DNA of 64,000 nucleotides, taken from Herbaspirillum sp. DW155. GTDB lineage: Bacteria > Pseudomonadota > Gammaproteobacteria > Burkholderiales > Burkholderiaceae_D. Within the stretch, counting starts at the first letter, position 1, and every line of letters begins with the position of its first letter. Shown piece after piece: positions 9,764-18,000 of this stretch. A program made the translations under genes and the position numbers. Under the pieces are notes generated by a model. It was not told the origin of the DNA. It was given only the letters and a program-made list of their open reading frames with translations, and did no database searches. The DNA lies in the NCBI RefSeq assembly GCF_037076565.1, contig NZ_AP029028.1:3038001-3102000 (forward strand), given 5' to 3'.

Positions 9764-11797
9764 GTGTCCACACCTCATACAAGCCCGGCTGCTGCCCCGC
9801 CCGGTCTCGTCATCACCCGCATCGACGACCGCTTCATCAGCATCCGGCGCGGCAACGTCTCCGAAATCGTGTTCTCGCCGATCCGGCCCGGCATCAAGCT
9901 CTTTGGCGGCGCGTCCCCGGCGCCGGCCAGCAAACCGGCCACCGTATCGCAAGCTCCCGTCGCAACCAGTACACCTGCAGTCACACCGGTCGCCATCACC
10001 GGCAAACCTGCCAGTACAGTCCCTGTCAGTACCGATATACATCCCCTGACACATCCCCTGATACATCCCCTGACACCTCCATCGGCCATCATCAGCAAGC
10101 CCGCCATCAGGCCGCCGGTGACACCGTACACTCGTCCGGTCATTGCACCGGCCATTACACCAGGCGGCCCTTCTGTGCCGGCCACCGCCAGCACACCGCC
10201 GCCGCTGACGCCCATGACAGTAGCCAGTACACGACCGGCCATCGGGCCTGCCAGTACCAGTAAAGTGAACCTGACACCCGCGCCCGCCGCACCTCCCGTC
10301 GACCTGATCGCCCAGGCCAACGCAGCGCGCTACCAGGACAGCTTCTACGCACCCGCGCCCTTCGGTGACGAAGCCTCCAAACCCAAAGGCAACAAACCCG
10401 CAGCGGCACCGACATTCCTCAGCCTGGACGAAGACACGGAGGACCTCTCCCTGGGCAGCTGCCTCGCCGGCATTGGCAATGCCCTGGACAACCGCCTCAC
10501 CGGCAACGACCAGAACAACATCCTCGATGGCATGGGCGGGACCGATACGATGGCCGGCGGCAAAGGCGATGACAGCTATTACCTAGACAATGCCGGCGAC
10601 AAGGTGATCGAAAAAGCTGGCGAAGGCGTGGATACGGTCTACGCCACCGTCAGCACCACGCTCTCGGCCAACGTCGAAAACCTGGTGCTGCTCGACGCCG
10701 CCAAGCCGCAGAGCGCGGTGGTCAATGGCGTCCAAGTGCTGGTCTATGGCATGCCGCGCTCGTATCAGCTGGATTACGACCAGGGCGGCGAAGTCGAGGG
10801 TTACTGGGGCACGTGCGGCGAAACCAGTGTGGCCAACGTGACCCTGATGGGCGGCCATGCGGCTTCCGAAAAGGAAGTGGTCCAGCGTGCCATCAAGGAA
10901 AACCTCTGCGATACCGCCGCCGAATCCGCCGACATGCGCGGCGCCACCTCGGAAGACGACCGCCAGGCCTTGCTGCAGGACTTCGGCTTTGCGTCCAGCA
11001 TCGACGAGCAGGTCGATCTCACGGCAGTCGCCCAGAGCATCAAGGACGGCAAGGGTGTCATCATCAGTGTCAGCGCCAGCAAGCTGTGGGATCTGCACGA
11101 AGAGAACGAGGACACCAGCGACCACGCCATCACCGTCACCGGCGTGGCCTGTTCGGCGGCCACCGGCAAGACGGTCGGTTTCTACATCGCCGACTCGGGG
11201 CGCGGCCGTGCCAGCGACATGTGCCGCTTCGTCTCCCTGCAGCGCCTGCGCGAGGCCACCAACGTCTACGGGGCCGATACCGTCACCACCGATGATCCGA
11301 TCAAGCTGCGCAACCAGAACCTCGATGCCACCGGTAACGAGCTGGACAACATCCTTGTGGGCAATCGCGGCAACAACGTCCTCAGGGGCGGCCGCGGCAA
11401 TGACCTGCTCATCGGCGGTGCCGGCAACGATACCTACACCTTTGCCAAGGGCGACGGACAGGATGTGCTCTACGACCACGATGCCACCAGGGGCAATCTG
11501 GATACGCTGAGCTTTACCGATGCCAGACAGAGCAACCTCTGGTTCAGCAAGGCCGGGAACGATCTGCGCATCGACGTGCTGGGCGCAACAGATCAGATGC
11601 TGGTCAAAGATTGGTACCTGGGCAGCGACAACCACATCGAGCGCATCAGGACCGCCGATGGCAAGACCCTCCACGACACCGACGTCGACAGGCTGGTGCA
11701 GGCCATGGCCAGCTTTGGGGCGCCCTCGGCCACCCAGACCCGCTGGCCGACCACCCAGGGCGGCGATGGCAAGGTGCTGCTGACGGTCACGCATTGA
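9764..11797 (+). CDS. RTX-type secreted protein with embedded C39/papain-like cysteine peptidase module (copy 2)
   Basis: This is a 677-residue paralogue of the preceding gene, in tandem 124 bp downstream. The order is the same: LVITRIDDRFISI motif, Pro/Thr-rich linker (longer repeats here, to about 185), RTX block near 237-285, peptidase-like module with C351 in GTCGETSVAN, H454 in DHAITVTGV and D477 in IADSGRG, second RTX block near 518-560, and a type I secretion-like C-terminus. Its GTCGETS is closer to the classical papain/C39 GxCGxxS pattern than copy 1. The GTG at 9764 follows GGAAAGG; the open frame starts at 9680 but runs through the hairpin. No transporter genes for secretion are in the window. 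Confidence 0.85.
   Translation: MSTPHTSPAAAPPGLVITRIDDRFISIRRGNVSEIVFSPIRPGIKLFGGASPAPASKPATVSQAPVATSTPAVTPVAITGKPASTVPVSTDIHPLTHPLIHPLTPPSAIISKPAIRPPVTPYTRPVIAPAITPGGPSVPATASTPPPLTPMTVASTRPAIGPASTSKVNLTPAPAAPPVDLIAQANAARYQDSFYAPAPFGDEASKPKGNKPAAAPTFLSLDEDTEDLSLGSCLAGIGNALDNRLTGNDQNNILDGMGGTDTMAGGKGDDSYYLDNAGDKVIEKAGEGVDTVYATVSTTLSANVENLVLLDAAKPQSAVVNGVQVLVYGMPRSYQLDYDQGGEVEGYWGTCGETSVANVTLMGGHAASEKEVVQRAIKENLCDTAAESADMRGATSEDDRQALLQDFGFASSIDEQVDLTAVAQSIKDGKGVIISVSASKLWDLHEENEDTSDHAITVTGVACSAATGKTVGFYIADSGRGRASDMCRFVSLQRLREATNVYGADTVTTDDPIKLRNQNLDATGNELDNILVGNRGNNVLRGGRGNDLLIGGAGNDTYTFAKGDGQDVLYDHDATRGNLDTLSFTDARQSNLWFSKAGNDLRIDVLGATDQMLVKDWYLGSDNHIERIRTADGKTLHDTDVDRLVQAMASFGAPSATQTRWPTTQGGDGKVLLTVTH
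10039..10074 (+). repeat. Three 12-bp tandem repeats in the linker of RTX copy 2
   Basis: The unit ACATCCCCTGAC (one copy ends in T) is repeated three times in phase and encodes HPLT/HPLI/HPLT in the low-complexity linker. Copy 1 lacks it, so the linker is changing length by slippage. Confidence 0.85.
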
Positions 11798-11848
11798 GCC
11801 TGAAAAATTTGCTCAATTTCCGCAAAAAGCTTCACCTGCAGTAAAGAA

Positions 11849-11872
11849 GGATGCCGTCTCAAGGCGGCATCC
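11849..11872 (+). terminator. Hairpin downstream of RTX copy 2
   Basis: GGATGCCG (11849-11856) and CGGCATCC (11865-11872) form an eight-pair stem with an eight-base loop, 52 bp after the stop. No T-run follows, so termination is uncertain. Confidence 0.45.
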
Positions 11873-12026
11873 CGGGCTTGCCTGCAAGAACCTTCATTTC
11901 AGCCAAAAACCAGCCTCATCCGGGCATCCTCTCTGCCCCATTTCACCGTCCTGCCGCCCTTAACTGCTACAATCCGCGCCTTTGCCGGCCAGGCTGCCGC
12001 GCAGTCTCATCATCGGAGGACCACTC

Positions 12027-12311
12027 ATGCCCACCCAGGAAGAATTCGACGCCTTGAAGCAAAACCACAACGCGCTGCTGAACAAGTTCATCGAAAACAA
12101 CACCGCGGACCAGATCCTGTTCTCCACCCTCTTCACGGCGGCGGCCGTGCTGTCCAAGGATGGCAAGCAGTTCACCGCAGGCGCCATGGGCATCGCCCGC
12201 TCGCTGGCGGCGCAGTTGAATGCCGGGGGCACCATGCCCAAGGCCCTGCTGGAGACGGTGGAAACGCGCATCGCCACCATCGAAGCGCTGCTCAAAGACA
12301 AGTTCGACTGA
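12027..12311 (+). CDS. Small helical protein of unknown function
   Basis: This is a 94-residue protein starting MPTQEEFDALKQNHNALLNKF. The start is supported by GGAGGA at 12015-12020, seven bases upstream. The sequence is predicted mostly helical, Ala/Leu-rich, without cysteines, membrane segment or signal peptide. I do not recognise the family. It sits 30 bp upstream of hpnC on the same strand and may share its transcript, but nothing in the sequence ties it to lipid synthesis. Confidence 0.7.
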   Translation: MPTQEEFDALKQNHNALLNKFIENNTADQILFSTLFTAAAVLSKDGKQFTAGAMGIARSLAAQLNAGGTMPKALLETVETRIATIEALLKDKFD

Positions 12312-12341
12312 TCGGCCCGCCGCCAGCAAGCCGGAACCCCC

Positions 12342-13151
12342 ATGGCCGTCGATCACTACGAGAACTTCCCCGTGGCCTCGCTGCTGTTGCCCGCGCGCCT
12401 GCGGCCTGCGGTCGCGGCCATCTATGCCTTCGCGCGCAGTGCCGATGACATCGCCGATGAAGGCGATGCCCGGCCCGAAGAACGGCTGGCAGCGCTGCAG
12501 GCCTACGAAGCGCAGCTCGACCTGATCGCGCAGCAGTTGCCCTGCACCACGCCGATGTTCCAGCGGCTGCAGCAGACCATCGCCGCGCATGCCCTGCCGC
12601 TGCAACCCTTGCGCGACCTGCTGTCGGCCTTCCGCCAGGATGTGGTGACCACCCGTTACCCCCGCTACACGGACCTGCTGGACTATTGCCATCGCTCTGC
12701 GAACCCGGTGGGATGCCTGATGCTTCATCTTTATGGAGCAGCAACTGAAGAAAATCTCCGAAATTCGGACGCCATCTGCAGCGCCTTGCAACTCATCAAC
12801 TTCTGGCAAGACGTGGCCATCGACTGGCAAAAGTCGCGCATCTACCTGCCACTGGAAGATCTGCAGCGATTTGGCATCACGGAGGACGACATCGCCCGGG
12901 CCAGCAACGACCAGCGCTGGCAACAGCTGATGCAGTTCGAGATAGCGCGGGCGCGCGCCCTGATGCTGTCCGGCGCCCCGCTGGCGCGGCGCCTGCCGGG
13001 CCGTATCGGACTGGAACTGCGCATGGTGGTGCAAGGCGGGCTGCGCATCCTGGAACGCATCGAAGCGGTCCGGGGCGACGTCTTCGGCCAGCGCCCCAGG
13101 CTGGGCAAGCTGGACTGGCTCATCGTTGGCTGGCGCGGCCTGACCCGTTAA
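12342..13151 (+). CDS. hpnC: Squalene synthase HpnC
   Basis: This is a 269-residue member of the squalene/phytoene synthase superfamily. In the HpnCDE route, HpnC converts presqualene diphosphate to hydroxysqualene. The first aspartate-rich motif ARSADDIADEGD is near residues 33-44 and the second, FWQDVAIDWQKSRIYLP, near 152-168; both bind diphosphate through magnesium. The N-terminus HYENFPVASLLLP is typical of HpnC. It is separated from hpnD and hpnE by an opposing HDOD gene, although the three are often contiguous elsewhere. Confidence 0.93.
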   Translation: MAVDHYENFPVASLLLPARLRPAVAAIYAFARSADDIADEGDARPEERLAALQAYEAQLDLIAQQLPCTTPMFQRLQQTIAAHALPLQPLRDLLSAFRQDVVTTRYPRYTDLLDYCHRSANPVGCLMLHLYGAATEENLRNSDAICSALQLINFWQDVAIDWQKSRIYLPLEDLQRFGITEDDIARASNDQRWQQLMQFEIARARALMLSGAPLARRLPGRIGLELRMVVQGGLRILERIEAVRGDVFGQRPRLGKLDWLIVGWRGLTR

Positions 13152-13168
13152 ACCGGCCGCGCAATGAA

Positions 13169-13200
13169 AAGCCCCGCCGGCATTGCACCGGGCGGGGCTT
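13169..13200. terminator. Bidirectional terminator between hpnC and the HDOD gene
   Basis: AAGCCCCGCC (13169-13178) and GGCGGGGCTT (13191-13200) form a ten-pair stem with flanking A and T bases, placed between two convergent genes 18 and 26 bp away. Confidence 0.8.
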
Positions 13201-13225
13201 CAGGAAGCCTCTGCGGCAAGCCGCT

Positions 13226-14065
13226 TCAGACCAGCAAGGCGGCCGTCAGCGTGCGGATCTGCTCTTCGCAATCCTCCATGACCTCGCGCAGCGAACCGTC
13301 GCCGAGGTAGTCATCGACCAGGTTCTCGCCGCCGATTCCGGCCTCGGCCACCGCCGTGCGTTGCAGCGGCGAAGGCACCGGCGACATTTCCTTGGCCAGC
13401 AGCAGCACGTCGCCGATGGTCTGCGGCGGCAGCACGCGCACGCCATGCCACAGCGATTCGATGGCATCCACCACCGGCTGGGGCACCCCCAGTTTCTTCA
13501 ACACGGCGCGGCCAATCATCTTTTCGCCGTATTCCATCCAGTCTTCGGTACCGCCGTCGAGCAGGCCCGGGAAGTCATCCGTGCGCGAGAGCAGGTAGAA
13601 GCCGCCCACTTCATGCACGATGCCGGCAAACATGGCCGTCTCCGGATCGGCCTTGGTCAGCCTGGAAGTCAGCACGTAGGCGGTGGCCGCCACATGGGCG
13701 CAGTGCTCCCACAGCTGGGCCGACTTGATGCGCATGCCGGGATTGTTGATGGTGCGGCCGAGCTGGCGCACGATCACCGAGGTGGTGATGGTGTTCAAGG
13801 TACGGAAGCCCAGCCGCATCACGGCCGCCCGCACGTTGTTGATCTCGCCGCCGGAGCGGTTGTAGGCCGCCGAATTGGCAATGGCCACGGTGCGCGCGGC
13901 CACCAGCGGCTCGGCCATGACCAGCTTGGCGGCCAGTTCCAGATGGCATTCCGGGTCGGCCAGGGCCTTTTGCAGCTTGAGCGAAGCGCTGACGTTGGCC
14001 GGGAATACCAGCTCGCCACGGCCCGCCTGCGAGGCGATATTGCGAAAGATTTCCAGTCTGTCCAT
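13226..14065 (-). CDS. HDOD domain protein
   Basis: This is a 279-residue cytoplasmic protein made essentially of one HDOD domain, a degenerate HD-like fold found in signalling proteins. Typical pieces are LKLQKALADPECHLELAAKLVMAEPLVAARTVAIANSAAYN, then VRAAVMRLGFRTLNTITTSVI, and IVHEVGGFYLLSR. The start at 14065 is preceded by GGAG. It is transcribed against the flanking hpn genes and separates hpnC from hpnDE. The partner or signal is unknown; a second, divergent HDOD gene lies at 50126-50998. Confidence 0.88.
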   Translation of the reverse strand: MDRLEIFRNIASQAGRGELVFPANVSASLKLQKALADPECHLELAAKLVMAEPLVAARTVAIANSAAYNRSGGEINNVRAAVMRLGFRTLNTITTSVIVRQLGRTINNPGMRIKSAQLWEHCAHVAATAYVLTSRLTKADPETAMFAGIVHEVGGFYLLSRTDDFPGLLDGGTEDWMEYGEKMIGRAVLKKLGVPQPVVDAIESLWHGVRVLPPQTIGDVLLLAKEMSPVPSPLQRTAVAEAGIGGENLVDDYLGDGSLREVMEDCEEQIRTLTAALLV

Positions 14066-14434
14066 GTTATCTCCAGCCTCCAGGGCGCCATCGTCGATGG
14101 CTAGGGTTGCCGATTTGCCGCGCTGCCAGCGGGTCTGGCCCGATGGCGCGCCGCCTCTGTCCTGCTTGTTTGCTGATTCTTCGTGGTTTCTTCTGGGTTA
14201 TCGGCAGAATTCATCCGGATTTGATGTCATATGAATTTGTTTTTCCGGACTGCGCTTGGCTTGAGCTTAAAGGACAACGCCGGGGGCCGCAATAGAGGGC
14301 CGGCTACCGGCAAAACAAGGCGCCGGCAAGCGCAACCGGCATTTGCCCTGCAGGGCGCACTCGGCTAGCATAGCGCCTTTGCCGCAGGGGCCCCTGGTCG
14401 CCTGCCCCATGCTTCAACCGCCCGCCACGCATCC
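14066..14434. other. Intergenic region between the HDOD gene and hpnD
   Basis: This 369-bp divergent region must hold promoters for the HDOD gene and hpnDE. It has a relatively AT-rich patch around 14210-14250. I find no convincing -35/-10 pair, operator or small gene in it. Confidence 0.5.
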
Positions 14435-15268
14435 ATGTCTCCAGACGAATACTGCCAGCAGAAGGCCGCCGCCAGCGGTTCCAGTTTCTATTACAGCTTC
14501 CTGTTCCTGCCGCCCCAGCGCCGGCTGGCGATCACGGCGCTGTACGCCTTTTGCCGCGAGGTCGACGATACCGTCGATGAAATCGAGGATGCGATGGTGG
14601 CCCGCACCAAGCTGATGTGGTGGCGCAAGGAAATCGCCGCCATGCTGGAAGGCCAGCCGACCCACCCGGTCACCAAGGCCCTGCATCCGCACGTGGCCAC
14701 CTACCAGTTGAAGGGCGAACACCTGCAAGCCATCATCGATGGCATGGAAATGGACCTCGACCAGACCCGCTACCTCGACTATCCCGGCCTGCAGCGCTAC
14801 TGCTGGCATGTGGCCGGCGTGGTGGGCGTGCTCTCGGCCAGCATCTTCGGCCATACCCAGCCCGGCACCCTGCTCTTCGCCGAAAAGCTGGGACTGGCCT
14901 TCCAGCTCACCAACATCATCCGCGACGTCGGCGAGGATGGCCGCAAGGGCCGCATCTATCTGCCCGTCAACGAATTGCAGCAATTCAACGTGACCGCCGC
15001 CGACATCCTCAACGCCCGCCACAGCGAGCGCTTCGAGGCACTGATGAAGTTCCAGGTCGAGCGCGCCCAGGCCGTCTATGACGAAGCCTTCGCCCTGCTG
15101 CCCAAGGAGGACCGCCGCGCCCAGCGCCCCGGTCTGATGATGGCGGCCATCTACCGCACCCTGCTCGACGAGATCGCCCGCGACCGCTACCAGGTGCTCA
15201 ACCAGCGCATCTCGCTCACGCCCATCCGCAAGCTCTGGCTGGCCTGGAAGACCTATGTCTTCGGCTGA
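14435..15268 (+). CDS. hpnD: Presqualene diphosphate synthase HpnD
   Basis: This is a 277-residue squalene/phytoene synthase superfamily enzyme that condenses two farnesyl diphosphates to presqualene diphosphate in the cytoplasm. The first Asp-rich motif FCREVDDTVDEIED is near residues 43-56 and the second, NIIRDVGEDGRKGRIYLP, near 157-174. The substrate region SFYYSFLFLP is at the N-terminus, as in HpnD. It is followed after 15 bp by hpnE on the same strand, so the two form an operon. Confidence 0.95.
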   Translation: MSPDEYCQQKAAASGSSFYYSFLFLPPQRRLAITALYAFCREVDDTVDEIEDAMVARTKLMWWRKEIAAMLEGQPTHPVTKALHPHVATYQLKGEHLQAIIDGMEMDLDQTRYLDYPGLQRYCWHVAGVVGVLSASIFGHTQPGTLLFAEKLGLAFQLTNIIRDVGEDGRKGRIYLPVNELQQFNVTAADILNARHSERFEALMKFQVERAQAVYDEAFALLPKEDRRAQRPGLMMAAIYRTLLDEIARDRYQVLNQRISLTPIRKLWLAWKTYVFG

Positions 15269-15283
15269 CCGGGCAGCCTTGGC

Positions 15284-16615
15284 ATGATCAACGCCCCGCG
15301 CCATTACGCCGTCATCGGCGCCGGCTGGGCCGGCTGTGCGGCCGCCGTGGCGCTGGCGGCGGGCGGCCATCGGGTGAGCCTGTTCGAGGCCGCACGCACC
15401 CTCGGTGGACGTGCGCGGCGCGTAGAACTGGACGACCGCGTGCTGGACAACGGCCAGCACATCCTGCTGGGCGCCTATCGCGCCACGCTGGCGCTGATGA
15501 AGCAGGTCGGCGTCGATCCCGCCAGCGCCTTGCTGCGCCTGCCCTTGCAGATGCGCTATCCGCTGGCCGCTGGCGGCGAGGGCATGGATTTCCTCGCCCC
15601 GCGCCTGCCTGCGCCCTGGCACGTGGCCGTGGCGCTGCTGCGGGCCAAAGGACTGGCGCGCGAAGACAAGATGGCGCTGGCGCGCTTTTCCACCACGGCG
15701 CGCTGGATGGGCTGGCAATTGCATCAGGATTGCAGCGTGGCCGAGCTGCTGGAGCGCTATGAGCAGACGCCGCGCCTGATTCGCCTGATGTGGCGTCCGC
15801 TGTGCATCGCCGCGCTGAACACGCCGCCCGAACGCGCCTCGGCGCAAGTCTTCCTGAACGTGCTGCGCGACAGCCTGGGCGCGCGCCGTGCGGCCTCCGA
15901 CATGCTGATCCCGCGCCTGGACCTGGGCGCCCTGCTGCCCGACGCCGCTGCCGCCTACCTGGGCCAGCGCGGCGGGCTGGTGCAGGCCGGCGTGGCCGTG
16001 GCGCGCCTGCTGCCGGGCAATGACGCGGGCAACTGGCGGCTGGAAGACCGCGCCGCCGAAAGCCTGGGCGAATTCGCCGGGGTGGTGCTGGCCACCGGCC
16101 CCGAGGCCGCCGCGCAATTGCTGGAAGGTCTGCACGACACCACCCTGCTGCGCGCGCTGGACCACGAACCCATCACGACCTGCTATCTGCAGTACCCGCC
16201 CGGGCTGCGCCTGCCCGCGCCCTTTCTGGCCCTGGCGGACGATCCGCAAGCCCAGGCCTGGGGCCAGTTCGTCTTCGACCGCGGACAACTGGGCGGTGAA
16301 GCGGGCTTGCTGGCCGTGGTTGTCAGTGCCGCCGGTCAGGCCATCGCGGATGGCCATGCGGCCCTGACCGAAGGCATCACCCGCCAGCTGGCGCACGACT
16401 TCGGCAATCCGGCCCTGGCCACGCCCGGCTGGAGCCGGGTCATCACCGAAAAACGCGCCACCTTCGCCTGCACACCGGGCTTGCAGCGTCCCCACAATAC
16501 CGGCATGCCCGCCGGGCTGGCCCTGGCCGGGGACTACGTGGCCGGCGACTATCCGGCCACGCTGGAAGGCGCCGTGCGCAGCGGCCAGGCGGCGGCGCGG
16601 CTGCTGGCGGCCTAA
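15284..16615 (+). CDS. hpnE: Hydroxysqualene dehydroxylase (FAD-dependent) HpnE
   Basis: This is a 443-residue flavoprotein that reduces hydroxysqualene to squalene, the last step of the HpnCDE route. An FAD-binding Rossmann motif lies at the N-terminus (AVIGAGWAGCAAAVALAAGGHRV, near 8-30, followed by LFEA). The GGRARR and DNGQH segments downstream are typical of the amine-oxidase/phytoene-desaturase-like group. The C-terminal LALAGDYVAGDYPATLEGAVRSGQAAA closes the FAD site. It follows hpnD closely. No squalene-hopene cyclase gene is in the window. Confidence 0.94.
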   Translation: MINAPRHYAVIGAGWAGCAAAVALAAGGHRVSLFEAARTLGGRARRVELDDRVLDNGQHILLGAYRATLALMKQVGVDPASALLRLPLQMRYPLAAGGEGMDFLAPRLPAPWHVAVALLRAKGLAREDKMALARFSTTARWMGWQLHQDCSVAELLERYEQTPRLIRLMWRPLCIAALNTPPERASAQVFLNVLRDSLGARRAASDMLIPRLDLGALLPDAAAAYLGQRGGLVQAGVAVARLLPGNDAGNWRLEDRAAESLGEFAGVVLATGPEAAAQLLEGLHDTTLLRALDHEPITTCYLQYPPGLRLPAPFLALADDPQAQAWGQFVFDRGQLGGEAGLLAVVVSAAGQAIADGHAALTEGITRQLAHDFGNPALATPGWSRVITEKRATFACTPGLQRPHNTGMPAGLALAGDYVAGDYPATLEGAVRSGQAAARLLAA

Positions 16616-16777
16616 GGCCGTAAAATTTTCATGGATGGCGGCAAAGGGATTCACCCCAGCCGCCGCGGGTATGCACTAGCATAACGGGCAGTCTGCAATC
16701 CCCATGTCCGCAGTCCCAAGAACACCACCATACAAGGCGGCCCCGGCCGCACCCTATAACAACGGAGAAAAAACACC

Positions 16778-17920
16778 ATGCCGGTCATGACCTGTGTCGA
16801 AGACTTCCGCCTGCTGGCCAAGAAGCGCGTCCCCAAGGCGTTCTACGATTACGCCGACAGCGGCTCCTACACCGAGAGCACCTATCGCGCCAACAGCCGT
16901 GATCTGGCGGCCCTGAAGCTGCGCCAGCGCGTGGCCATCAACGTCGACGAACGCAGCACCCGCACCACCATGATCGGCCACGACGTCACCATGCCCGTCG
17001 CCATCGCCCCGACCGGCCTGACCGGCATGCAATGGGCCAATGGTGAGATGCTGGGCGCCATCGCCGCCGAAAAGTTCGGCATTCCCTTCACCCTGTCCAC
17101 CATGAGCATCTGCTCCATCGAGGACGTGGCCAGCGTGACCACCAAGCCGTTCTGGTTCCAGCTCTACGTGATGCGTGACCGTGGCTTCGTGAAATCCCTG
17201 ATCGACCGCGCCAAGGCCGCCAGGTGCTCGGCCCTGGTGCTCACGCTGGACCTGCAGATCCTCGGGCAGCGCCACAAGGATCTCAAGAATGGCATGTCGG
17301 TGCCGCCCAAGCTGACCCTGGACACCCTGCTGGACCTGGCCAGCAAGCCCGGCTGGGCACTGCGCGCGCTGGGCGGCCGCAAGACCTTCGGCAACCTGGC
17401 CGGCCACATCAAGGGCGGCGAAGGCGCCGGCGGCGTGCAGACCCTCTCCAAGTGGACCGCCAGCCAGTTCGACCCGACCCTGAACTGGGATGACGTGGCC
17501 TGGATCAAGCAGCAATGGGGCGGCAAGCTGATCCTGAAGGGCATCCTCGATGTGGAAGATGCCAGGTTGGCCGTTCAGAGCGGCGCCGACGCCATCGTGG
17601 TCTCCAACCACGGCGGGCGCCAGCTCGATGGCGCCATGTCGTCCATCGAAGCCCTGCCGGCCATTGCCCAGGCCGTGGGTGACCAGATCGAAGTCTGGTT
17701 CGACGGCGGCATCCGCTCCGGCCAGGATGTGTTGAAGGCGGTTGCGCTGGGTGCGCGCGGCACCATGATCGGCCGCGCCTTCCTCTACAGCCTGGGCGCC
17801 ATGGGCGGCGAAGGCGTATCGCAGATGCTGGAGATCATGCGCAAGGAGCTTGACGTCAGCATGGCCCTGACCGGTACCAAGGACATCAAGGACGTCGGCC
17901 CGCACATTCTGGTGCGCTGA
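16778..17920 (+). CDS. lldD: FMN-dependent alpha-hydroxy-acid dehydrogenase, LldD type
   Basis: This is a 380-residue member of the L-lactate dehydrogenase/glycolate oxidase family, which oxidises an L-2-hydroxy acid with FMN and feeds electrons to the respiratory chain. Visible family blocks are FYDYADSGSYTE, IAPTGLTGMQW, FTLSTMSICSIEDVA, WFQLYVMRD, LTLDLQILGQRHKD, the catalytic histidine in VVSNHGGRQLDG, and the FMN-phosphate site DGGIRSGQDVLKAVALGARGTMIGRAF. Length and N-terminus fit LldD. The exact substrate (lactate or another hydroxy acid) cannot be fixed from sequence. GGAG lies 12 bp before the start. Confidence 0.88.
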   Translation: MPVMTCVEDFRLLAKKRVPKAFYDYADSGSYTESTYRANSRDLAALKLRQRVAINVDERSTRTTMIGHDVTMPVAIAPTGLTGMQWANGEMLGAIAAEKFGIPFTLSTMSICSIEDVASVTTKPFWFQLYVMRDRGFVKSLIDRAKAARCSALVLTLDLQILGQRHKDLKNGMSVPPKLTLDTLLDLASKPGWALRALGGRKTFGNLAGHIKGGEGAGGVQTLSKWTASQFDPTLNWDDVAWIKQQWGGKLILKGILDVEDARLAVQSGADAIVVSNHGGRQLDGAMSSIEALPAIAQAVGDQIEVWFDGGIRSGQDVLKAVALGARGTMIGRAFLYSLGAMGGEGVSQMLEIMRKELDVSMALTGTKDIKDVGPHILVR

Positions 17921-17930
17921 ACCTGCCCCG

Positions 17931-17979
17931 CAAAGCAAACGTCCCGGTCCACCGCAAGGTGGCCGGGACGTTTGCTTTG
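17931..17979. terminator. Very strong bidirectional terminator
   Basis: A perfect 17-bp inverted repeat (17931-17947 and 17963-17979) continues after one bulged T as CCACC/GGTGG around a GCAA tetraloop, giving about 22 pairs. It lies between the convergent lldD and ankyrin genes. Confidence 0.85.
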
Positions 17980-18000
17980 CCGGATCAGCGTACCGAGCGA

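Noticed and set aside
10039-10074. Possible CRISPR-like array
   Set aside because: The three units are 12 bp, contiguous and in frame within a coding linker; there are no spacers or cas genes.
7010-11797. tRNA-Leu as an attachment site for a genomic island holding the RTX genes
   Set aside because: No integrase and no repeat of the tRNA 3' end was found downstream, and base composition looks similar to neighbouring genes.
14414-16654. 746-residue minus-strand open frame
   Set aside because: It is antisense to hpnD and hpnE and has no recognisable domain.
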